A stretch of 10,694 nt of DNA from Spirochaetia bacterium (lineage in GTDB: Bacteria > Spirochaetota > Spirochaetia > Treponematales > Breznakiellaceae): the NCBI GenBank assembly GCA_025997715.1, contig BNUY01000110.1, positions 1-10,694 of the forward strand. Reading direction: 5' to 3'. Made by a program: the position numbers and the translations under genes. This document shows positions 1-5,932 of this stretch, one piece after another. The notes under the pieces are model-generated. The model saw nothing but the letters and a program-made list of their open reading frames with translations, made no database searches and was not told where the DNA came from. The stretch's first letter is position 1; the number at the start of each line of letters is the position of its first letter.

Positions 1-545
1 TTTTCGTTTGGAATCGGCGCACATATGGGGCAATTGGTCAAGGCTGTCAATCAGAGTACCTATGTCGAAGGATTGCAGCAACAGGTTAACTACTAACGCT
101 AACGCGATGTACTGCTCCCTCCATAGGCTCCATCGTGCGCGTTGTTCGTTCTCAACACTCTTGTTCGCAGGGGGAAAAACACCCGTTGTTCACGAGCGTC
201 TCGCAGAGGGCCGCAAGCAACAACTTGCCATAAAACCACGCCCGCGCACTTTGGTCCAGTTTCATCAGACCAGAGGTCTGCGGTATCTCATTATACCGGA
301 ACAGCGATTTCAGTCGTTTGAATACTGCGAACCTTCGGTTCGATTCTATTTGCCATCTCATCCGGTACAGCTCAAACACCTGGGCTGCACTTACTTTCTC
401 TCCCAAGGATGTTGTCACAATAATATAACGGTTATAGGCGCTCCGCAGCTCGCTTACCTCGTCGCCATGCTTTTAGCGCGGTTCTCTCTTTTGAGCCGTT
501 TAAGCCCGGCGCGTTCACTGTCACGGTCTTTCTTCATCCGTTTTT
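1..545 (-). pseudogene. IS4-family transposase, C-terminal part, decayed
   Basis: Reading the minus strand, fragments of one IS4-type DDE transposase lie in successive frames. A basic stretch (KDRDSERAGLKRLKRENRAK, about 535-475) is followed by a frame change, then RSAYNRYIIVTTSLGEK and the YREK region YRMRWQIE...FKRLKSLF (about 450-300). Next comes a typical C-terminal WFYGKLLLAALCETLVNNG (about 240-185). Another frame change at a G5A5 run (170-179 on the plus strand) leads to RWSLWREQYIALALVVNLLL and on to the window edge. The last two segments match how IS4 transposases usually end. The catalytic DDE Asp residues upstream are not recognisable, so the copy is inactive and truncated. No terminal inverted repeat could be identified. 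The sense-strand open frame over this region is a shadow. Confidence 0.8.
328..342. repeat. 15-bp perfect hairpin inserted in the transposase YREK motif
   Basis: The sequence CGAACCTTCGGTTCG has 6-bp arms and a 3-nt loop. It adds five codons inside the transposase frame. Removing exactly these 15 bases leaves YRMRWQIE-S-VFKRLK, which fits the IS4 signature Y-x2-R-x3-E-x6-K perfectly; with the insert, E and K are too far apart. This suggests insertion of a small palindromic unit rather than natural divergence. Confidence 0.6.
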
Positions 546-850
546 ATCCGGATAGCGATCTTTGCATTGGATGGTATGTCGGCGCGAAGTTTAAGTTAGG
601 GTGGAAAAAACGGTTTTAAGATATCGCGCAGGCAGTATGGGCAGAAGCTCCATTACCGTTGACAGCGTGTCCGATGATTACACTCGGGGCAGCCATATAA
701 TCTCTGTCTGTTTAAGCTATTTCCTGCCCTTCCGTAGGAACTAAAAAGGAGACCCCTAAAAGTTCCGGTAAACCGCACCGGGATAATCCGGGGCCGGCCT
801 TGTTTGACGAATAAGCGGTAAAAACCCGCTGTAGTAAAGTAAAATAGTGC
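546..850. other. Intergenic stretch, no gene seen; two hairpins
   Basis: No convincing coding sequence was found on either strand. The end nearest the transposase may hold further unrecognisable IS sequence. GGAACT (737-742) pairs with AGTTCC (761-766), with an inner AGG/CCT, enclosing an SD-like AAGGAG at 746-751 that has no start codon after it. AGCGG (814-818) pairs with CCGCT (826-830) around a 7-nt loop. Neither hairpin has a U-tract typical of an intrinsic terminator. The SD-like site resembles those before comF and the aldo/keto reductase and may be the relic of a lost gene. Confidence 0.4.
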
Positions 851-895
851 ATGTACCCATATCTCTTTAGGGGGAAAAATCCCAAGGAGATAGGT

Positions 896-1507
896 GTGGC
901 TAAGGCAAATAGTATTGTCCTGATATCGGAAGGAGACCGGGCGGCCAACATTGAACGGCTTGCCGCTTCGCCCGATAGTATCCTGGATGGGAATGCCTAT
1001 GTGGGAAAATATGAACTGAATAAGGGTTCAATAAGACAATTTCTTAAAGAACTAAAAAAAGAGCTCCTTGAAAACGACGCCATATCTGAACCTATTAAAT
1101 TAGGAAATACCGGCATAGATAAAATGCTTGGCCCCGGATTAAAATACGACGTAAATAAAAAGCTATTTGCCCATATCCCGTATTTATTAAAAAATGCAAT
1201 AGTAATAACTGACGAGAAACCAAATAAGCCGAGTATCCATTATTATAAATATAGTCATCTTGTAATCGGAATAGAATTAGAGGAGGCTCACTATACCGTT
1301 CATATTGTATTAGGGGAAAATTCGGGTATCTGGTACTACGATCACATGGTTTCAGAAATAGAAAAGGGAAGCCTTTTAGAAGCCATCCACCTTTCAACGG
1401 TGGGTCTTCCAAAGGTTTCCCTCTCTGATATAAAGGATACTACACTTCTCCGTATTTTGCAAGCCCCTTTACCAGAAAAAAACCTCAAAGGAGACAGCAA
1501 TGACTAA
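896..1507 (+). CDS. Phage/ICE polyvalent-protein fragment, LPD3-like domain
   Basis: I chose the GTG at 896 because AAGGAG (884-889) precedes it by 6 nt. An ATG at 851 in the same frame adds 15 residues but has no SD. The protein (203 aa) ends with a domain of the type found in large phage and conjugative-element 'polyvalent' proteins (LPD3/PBECR-associated). It shows a short helical segment (IRQFLKELKKELLEN), an NTGIDKML turn, HIPYLLKNAIVI, then the hallmark strands HYYKYSHLVIGIELEEAHYT, VHIVLGENSGIWYYDH and a C-terminal SDIKDTTLLRIL. The assignment is from remembered family patterns. The gene is distinctly AT-richer than comF, which it overlaps by 8 bp (ATGACTAA), so it probably arrived by transfer and now sits in the comF transcript. 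In phages such domains lie at the end of proteins thousands of residues long, so this is likely a C-terminal fragment with an acquired start. Its function is unknown. Confidence 0.6.
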   Translation: MAKANSIVLISEGDRAANIERLAASPDSILDGNAYVGKYELNKGSIRQFLKELKKELLENDAISEPIKLGNTGIDKMLGPGLKYDVNKKLFAHIPYLLKNAIVITDEKPNKPSIHYYKYSHLVIGIELEEAHYTVHIVLGENSGIWYYDHMVSEIEKGSLLEAIHLSTVGLPKVSLSDIKDTTLLRILQAPLPEKNLKGDSND

Positions 1508-2225
1508 GCGCCTCTTCCGCCACGCCGCCCGAACCGCCGCCTATATCCGGGAATACCTGTTCCCCGCGGATTGCCCCATCTGCGGCGGGGAACTTCTGGA
1601 TTCAGCCGAGGCATGGTACGGTTTGTGCCGCCCCTGCAGCAATGCACTTGTCATAAGCGATGAACTGCGCTGTACCTCATGCGGCCGCCCCCTTATCTCG
1701 GAACAGGGGCAATGCCTGCAATGCCGGAACGAGGAGCCTCACATCTTTGACGGCGCCTTCAGTATATTCCCCTATACCGGCAAATACCGGAAACTTTTAA
1801 GCGCCTATAAGTTCGGGAAAAAACTTCCCCTAGGCAATTTCCTCGCGGAACAGCTCATGGAGGCCCTGGAAAAGCTTCCCCCCACCGCATCAGAACGGGT
1901 GTTGGTTCCCGTGCCGCCGCGGCCCGGAAAGATACGCAAAGCAGGGTGGGATCAGGTGGCCTACCTGGGGTCCCGGCTCAGAACGCTGGGGCAGCCGGTG
2001 TATCCCTGCCTTAAGCGGCTCCCCTCGAAAAGCCAGAAGGAACTGGACAAGGCGGACCGGAAGACCAACCTTAAGGGAAAGATCCTCTGCACTAAACCTG
2101 CGCCAAACACCGTAATACTGTTTGACGATGTGATCACCACCGGGGCCACCCTGGACGCCTGCACCACCGCCTTGAAGGAAAACGGGGCGGAGAAGGTGTA
2201 CGGGGTGTGTTTGTTTTATGACTGA
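1500..2225 (+). CDS. comF: ComF family phosphoribosyltransferase-like protein
   Basis: This 241-aa protein has the full ComF layout. Eight cysteines form two N-terminal zinc ribbons (C25/C28/C43/C46 and C58/C61/C72/C75), followed by a type I phosphoribosyltransferase domain. The PRPP loop is VILFDDVITTGAT (residues 205-217), and VPVPPRPGKIRKAGWDQ precedes it, as in the family. ComF proteins are cytoplasmic. In naturally competent bacteria they take part in handling imported single-stranded DNA, but many non-competent species carry them, so the exact role here is open. The start is supported by AAAGGAG ending 6 nt before the ATG. It overlaps the end of the preceding LPD3-like gene, so translation may be coupled. 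It converges on the aldo/keto reductase with only 4 bp between the stop codons and no terminator. Confidence 0.92.
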   Translation: MTKRLFRHAARTAAYIREYLFPADCPICGGELLDSAEAWYGLCRPCSNALVISDELRCTSCGRPLISEQGQCLQCRNEEPHIFDGAFSIFPYTGKYRKLLSAYKFGKKLPLGNFLAEQLMEALEKLPPTASERVLVPVPPRPGKIRKAGWDQVAYLGSRLRTLGQPVYPCLKRLPSKSQKELDKADRKTNLKGKILCTKPAPNTVILFDDVITTGATLDACTTALKENGAEKVYGVCLFYD

Positions 2226-2229
2226 CCGT

Positions 2230-3390
2230 TTACGGAAGAAACCGCCGGGCAATCGATAAGGCTACGCGGACCGGCAGCGGTTCCAGACGCCCGGCCGCTT
2301 GTTTGAGGGCACGGCGAATGGGCAAATGCTGCGGACAGTGGCTTTCGCACTTGCCGCACTCAACACAAAGCCGCGGGCCGCAGGGCCGCTTACTCACCGC
2401 CGCAGTACTGGTAAAAAATTGCTGCATCCCCACCGTAAAACTTTGCGCGAAGCTGGCGTTATAGGCGGCAAAACAACCGGGTATATTTACTCCCTTGGGG
2501 CAGGGCATGCAGTAATTGCATCCGGTACAGTGGATTTTGTACGCCCGGTTGAATAGGGCGATCACCTCCGCATACACCGCCAGTTCCCCGTCGGTCAGTG
2601 CGCCGGCAGTATCGGCGGAACGAAGATTGTCTTCCATCTGCGCGACAGTATTCATACCGCTTAACACACAGGTTACCTCGCTCTGATTCCAAAGCCAGCG
2701 CATGCCCCACGCCGCAGGTGTCCGGGAAGGGTTTGCTTTAGAAAACAGCGTAACCGCTTCCTTTGGTAATCCCGTGGCAAGTTTCCCCCCAAGGAGGGGC
2801 TCCATGATGATGACCGGGATATTTTTTGCCGCCGCCGCCAAGAGCCCCGCTTTCCCGGCCTGAAAGTTTTCATTGGAATAGTTGTACTGTATTTGACAAA
2901 AATCCCATTGATACGCGTCGAGTACCTTTATGAATTCCCCCTGCCCGCCATGGAATGAAAAACCCACCCGGCGTATTTTTCCGGTACGTTTCTTTTCGGC
3001 CAGCCATTGTTCTATCCCCCACCCGCGAAACTGTTCCCACTGGGCGGAGCCGGTTATCATGTGCATTAAATAATAGTCTATGTAATCGGTTTGAAGGCGC
3101 TCAAGTTTTTTATTAAAAAACTTGTCAAAGTCATCGGGGCCTTTGCAGAGGATCAAGGGGAGTTTCGTGGCGATAAAAACAGATTCCCGCTTTTTATGCT
3201 TTGCAAGAATCGTCCCCAGGGTTTCCTCACTGCCCGGATAAATATAGGCGGTGTCAAAATAATTCACCCCGCCGTCAATTGCCGCTAAAATCATCCGCTC
3301 CGTTTCGGCCATGTTTCGTGAAAACCGCATACAGCCAAGCCCCAATATTGACAGCTTGTTCCCTGAAACCTTATCATCTCGGTATTGCAT
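2230..3390 (-). CDS. Aldo/keto reductase with C-terminal [4Fe-4S] ferredoxin domain
   Basis: Residues 1-280 form an AKR (beta/alpha)8 barrel. LSILGLGCMRFSR is the usual opening, and the catalytic tetrad can be placed at D46, Y51 (DTAYIYPGSE), K76 (ATKLPL) and H110 (YYLMHM). Residues 285-386 carry two iron-sulfur motifs: C288-x2-C291-x2-C294-x2-CP, and C342-x2-C345-x2-C348-x3-CP, with an extra C337. This matches the family annotated 'aldo/keto reductase, 4Fe-4S ferredoxin N- or C-terminal', common in anaerobes. The cytoplasmic enzyme probably reduces a carbonyl substrate with NAD(P)H or passes electrons through its clusters; the substrate is unknown. The start has an excellent SD (AAAAGGAG, 7 nt before ATG). 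The gene is monocistronic and divergent from the glycosyltransferase. Confidence 0.92.
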   Translation of the reverse strand: MQYRDDKVSGNKLSILGLGCMRFSRNMAETERMILAAIDGGVNYFDTAYIYPGSEETLGTILAKHKKRESVFIATKLPLILCKGPDDFDKFFNKKLERLQTDYIDYYLMHMITGSAQWEQFRGWGIEQWLAEKKRTGKIRRVGFSFHGGQGEFIKVLDAYQWDFCQIQYNYSNENFQAGKAGLLAAAAKNIPVIIMEPLLGGKLATGLPKEAVTLFSKANPSRTPAAWGMRWLWNQSEVTCVLSGMNTVAQMEDNLRSADTAGALTDGELAVYAEVIALFNRAYKIHCTGCNYCMPCPKGVNIPGCFAAYNASFAQSFTVGMQQFFTSTAAVSKRPCGPRLCVECGKCESHCPQHLPIRRALKQAAGRLEPLPVRVALSIARRFLP

Positions 3391-3415
3391 TTTTGTCTCC
3401 TTTTGCCTGCAATTT

Positions 3416-3444
3416 GGTATATACTAAATTCCCTGTAAGATCAA
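3416..3444 (-). promoter_or_regulatory. Sigma-70-type promoter for the aldo/keto reductase
   Basis: On the minus strand TTGATC (3444-3439), a 17-bp spacer and TATACC (3421-3416) fit a vegetative promoter. The predicted transcript start is near 3409, giving a leader of about 20 nt that contains the SD. Its -35 box directly abuts the -35 box of the opposing promoter. Confidence 0.5.
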
Positions 3445-3473
3445 TTGCACAAATCCCAAAAACAGCGTATACT
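3445..3473 (+). promoter_or_regulatory. Sigma-70-type promoter for the GT4/GH130 operon
   Basis: TTGCAC (3445-3450), 17 bp, then TATACT (3468-3473). The -10 box matches the consensus at 5/6 and the -35 box at 3/6. The predicted start is near 3480, leaving a leader of about 137 nt before the ATG at 3617. The hexamers of this and the divergent promoter are adjacent (GATCAA|TTGCAC), so polymerase binding should be mutually exclusive. Confidence 0.5.
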
Positions 3474-3482
3474 GGGTATAGA

Positions 3483-3604
3483 CGAACAATGTTCGCAACC
3501 ACTGATTAGCATTCAGTTCCGCCATTTGTGTCCCTGGTAATGCTCAAGGAACGTTAGTTCCCAATACCAGCGGCCGGCTTACGGGAACCCTTCATAAAGG
3601 TTCC
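3483..3604 (+). promoter_or_regulatory. Structured leader: four consecutive inverted repeats before the GT4 gene
   Basis: Four stem-loops can be drawn in order. (a) CGAAC-AAT-GTTCG, 3483-3495, just after the predicted transcript start and so also a possible operator. (b) ACTGA-7 nt-TCAGT, 3501-3517. (c) CTGGTA...TACCAG, 3534-3570, enclosing GGAAC-GTTA-GTTCC. (d) GGAACCCTT-CAT-AAAGGTTCC, 3584-3604, with one mismatch, ending directly at the SD AGGGGG (3605-3610). The repeated GGAAC/GTTCC arms could form alternative pairings that expose or hide the SD. No known riboswitch class was recognised. Confidence 0.4.
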
Positions 3605-3616
3605 AGGGGGAACTGT

Positions 3617-5932
3617 ATGAATAACGCTATCCTGAACATCGCCTTTATCGGCAACTACCTGCCCCGTCAGTGCGGCATCGCCACCTTTACTACCAGCCTT
3701 TGCGAGTCCGTGGCCGCCGCCCATCCGGGGATTTCCTGTTTCGCCGGGGCTATCACCGACATTCCCGAGGGTTACCGGTATCCCGATCGGGTGCGCTTCG
3801 AAATTGAGGAAAAAAACCTCGATTCCTACCGGCGGGCGGCGGATTTCCTCAACAGTAATAACCCGGATATCCTCTGCCTGCAGCATGAATACGGGATTTT
3901 CGGCGGCGATGACGGGAACTTCATCCTTTCCCTGGTCCGTAAGCTCAGGATGCCCCTGGTGACGACCCTCCATACCATAACCGGGGAGCCCACTAAGCGG
4001 CAGCGGCGGGTTCTGGAAGAAATCGCCGGGCGGTCCAGCTTCGTGGCGGTGATGACCCAAAAGGGGGTGGAACTGCTCTCCACCGCCTACGATGTCCCCC
4101 TGGATAAGATCCGGCTCATCCCCCACGGCATTCCGGAAATGCCCTTCATCGACCCCAGCTTCTACAAGGCCCAGTACGATATGGCGGACAAAACGGTGCT
4201 TCTCACCTTCGGCCTCCTTTCCCCCAACAAGGGTATTGAGCAGGTGATCCGCGCCCTGCCTGAGATCATCAAGTCTAAGCCCAACACTATCTATATCGTC
4301 CTGGGGGTTACCCATCCGGCTCTGATTCGCCATGAGGGGGAGGCGTACCGCTTGTCCCTGCAGCAGCTTGCGGCGGAACTCCATGTGGAAAAGCACGTTC
4401 TTTTCCGTAACCGCTTTGTGTCCGCGGACGAACTCAAGGAATTTCTGGTGATGGCGGATATCTACATCACCCCCTATCTCTACGAAGAACAGATAGTTTC
4501 CGGCACCCTGGCCTATTCCTACGGCATCGGGAACGCCATCATCTCCACCCCCTACTGGCACGCCGCAGAATTACTGGCGGATGGGCGCGGCATCCTGGTG
4601 CCCTTCCGGGACCCGGCGGCTATTGCCGATGCGGTGATCGCTCTGGCCTCCAATGATACGGAGCGGAACGCCATGCGGAAAAACGCGTTCCTGGAGGGCC
4701 GGAACATGACCTGGCCCACGGTGGCCCGGAAGTATGTGGAGCTTTTTACCGAAGCTCGTATGACCTGCAGTATTGCTGCATCACCGGGAGGCCCGTTGGG
4801 GGGCCTTTTCTCCGAGGAGGAACAGAATGAACTGCCCAAGCTGAAGCTGGACCACATCAGGCGGCTCACCGACGATACCGGGATGTTCCAGCACGCGGTT
4901 TATACGGTGCCCAATTACACCGAAGGTTACTGCTCCGACGACAACGCCCGCGCACTAATACTGATGGTCCTGCTGGCATCCCAGGCGAAGGAAGCCACCG
5001 GTTCGAAGGACGCGGAAAGTGAAATCGACCGGCTTGCGGGGATCTATTTGTCGCTGCTCCACTATGCCTATGAGGAAACATCGGGGCGGTTTAGAAATTT
5101 CCTGAACTTTGACCGATCCTGGGCGCCGGAACTGCCGTCGGCGGCCTCCGAGGACAGCCACGGGCGGGTGGTATGGGCGCTTGGCACCTGCCTGGGGCGC
5201 TGCGTCAACCCGGGCTTCCAGGGCGCGGCGGCGAAGCTCTTTGAACTGGGCCTTCCCGCGGTAAGCTCCTTCACCTCCCCCCGGGCCTGGGCTTTTTCCA
5301 TCATCGCCATCCACGAATATCTCCGGCGTTTTTCCGGGGACCGGCTGGTGGACGGCATCCGGGAGGAACTTGCAAACCGCCTCTTTGCGCTCTACAAAAA
5401 AACCGCCGCCCCGAATTGGCCCTGGTTCGAGCCCTACCTGAGCTACGACAATGCCAAGCTCCCCCATGCACTGCTCCTCTGCGGCCGCGATACGGGGAAT
5501 CAGAACATGTTGGACGCGGGCTTCACCTCCCTCCGGTGGCTCATGGAAACACAGACCAGCCCCAAGGGTCATTTCCGCCCCATCGGCAGCGACCGGGTGT
5601 ATAACAAAGGAGCGGAGCAGCCCCTGTTCGACCAGCAGCCCCTGGAGGCAAACTCCTCGGTGTCCGCCTGCCTTGAAGCCTACCGGGTAAGCGGGGACCT
5701 CTTCTGGCATGGGGAAGCGCAACGGGCCTTCCGCTGGTACCTGGGGGGCAACGACCTGTCCCTCTTCGTGTTCGATGCGGCAAGCGGCGGCTGCCATGAC
5801 GGCCTCCACATGGACCGGCTCAACCAGAACGAAGGGGCGGAATCCACCCTGGCCTTCCAACTGGCCCTTTCGGAAATGCGGGAGGCGGAGAAGCGCCTTC
5901 TCCTTGAAGATACCAAGGGAGGCGAAGCATGA
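3617..5932 (+). CDS. GT4 glycosyltransferase fused to an (alpha/alpha)6-like domain
   Basis: The protein has 771 aa. Residues 1-380 are a GT-B glycosyltransferase of the GT4 type: an N-terminal Rossmann half with the acceptor loop RQCGIATFTTSL, TTLHT near 120, then the nucleotide-sugar half with FGLLSPNKG (198-206) and ITPYLYEEQIVSGTLAYSYG in place of the usual EPFGLVLLEA. Residues 409-760 begin LKLDHIRRLTDDTG and include GYCSDDNARAL (about 437) and WPWFEPYLSYDNAKLPHALL (about 600). That pattern belongs to the six-hairpin helical region found in glycan enzymes. Such fusions are known next to GH130 genes, as here, but the product is not securely known. No signal peptide or membrane segment is visible, so it should be cytoplasmic. 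The SD is AGGGGG, 6 nt before the ATG. The last codons overlap the GH130 start by 4 bp. Inference: it builds a mannose-type or related oligosaccharide that the GH130 partner trims or recycles. Confidence 0.85.
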   Translation: MNNAILNIAFIGNYLPRQCGIATFTTSLCESVAAAHPGISCFAGAITDIPEGYRYPDRVRFEIEEKNLDSYRRAADFLNSNNPDILCLQHEYGIFGGDDGNFILSLVRKLRMPLVTTLHTITGEPTKRQRRVLEEIAGRSSFVAVMTQKGVELLSTAYDVPLDKIRLIPHGIPEMPFIDPSFYKAQYDMADKTVLLTFGLLSPNKGIEQVIRALPEIIKSKPNTIYIVLGVTHPALIRHEGEAYRLSLQQLAAELHVEKHVLFRNRFVSADELKEFLVMADIYITPYLYEEQIVSGTLAYSYGIGNAIISTPYWHAAELLADGRGILVPFRDPAAIADAVIALASNDTERNAMRKNAFLEGRNMTWPTVARKYVELFTEARMTCSIAASPGGPLGGLFSEEEQNELPKLKLDHIRRLTDDTGMFQHAVYTVPNYTEGYCSDDNARALILMVLLASQAKEATGSKDAESEIDRLAGIYLSLLHYAYEETSGRFRNFLNFDRSWAPELPSAASEDSHGRVVWALGTCLGRCVNPGFQGAAAKLFELGLPAVSSFTSPRAWAFSIIAIHEYLRRFSGDRLVDGIREELANRLFALYKKTAAPNWPWFEPYLSYDNAKLPHALLLCGRDTGNQNMLDAGFTSLRWLMETQTSPKGHFRPIGSDRVYNKGAEQPLFDQQPLEANSSVSACLEAYRVSGDLFWHGEAQRAFRWYLGGNDLSLFVFDAASGGCHDGLHMDRLNQNEGAESTLAFQLALSEMREAEKRLLLEDTKGGEA
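4766..4809 (+). repeat. Two hairpins, one terminator-like, in the inter-domain linker
   Basis: TGCAG-TATTG-CTGCA (4766-4780) is followed by AGGCCC-6 nt-GGGCCT (4789-4806) with TTTTCT running on from the stem. This lies exactly where the GT4 domain ends and before the second domain starts, encoding the low-complexity linker SIAASPGGPLGGLF. The second hairpin has the form of an intrinsic terminator inside an open reading frame. It could attenuate transcription or simply reflect an inserted linker. Confidence 0.35.

Noticed and set aside
165..180. Programmed ribosomal frameshift in the transposase
   Set aside because: IS4 elements do not use it, and several other lesions in the gene show it is simply decayed.
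8..619. 203-codon open frame on the plus strand
   Set aside because: It is antisense to the IS4 transposase remnant and has no SD or recognisable protein features.
712..951. 79-codon minus-strand ORF over the LPD3-like gene start
   Set aside because: No SD, no recognised motif, and it overlaps a better supported plus-strand start.
3483..3495. LexA/DinR-type SOS box (CGAAC...GTTCG)
   Set aside because: The spacer is 3 nt rather than the 4 nt of the Gram-positive box, and the downstream genes are not SOS-type; kept only as part of the leader structure.
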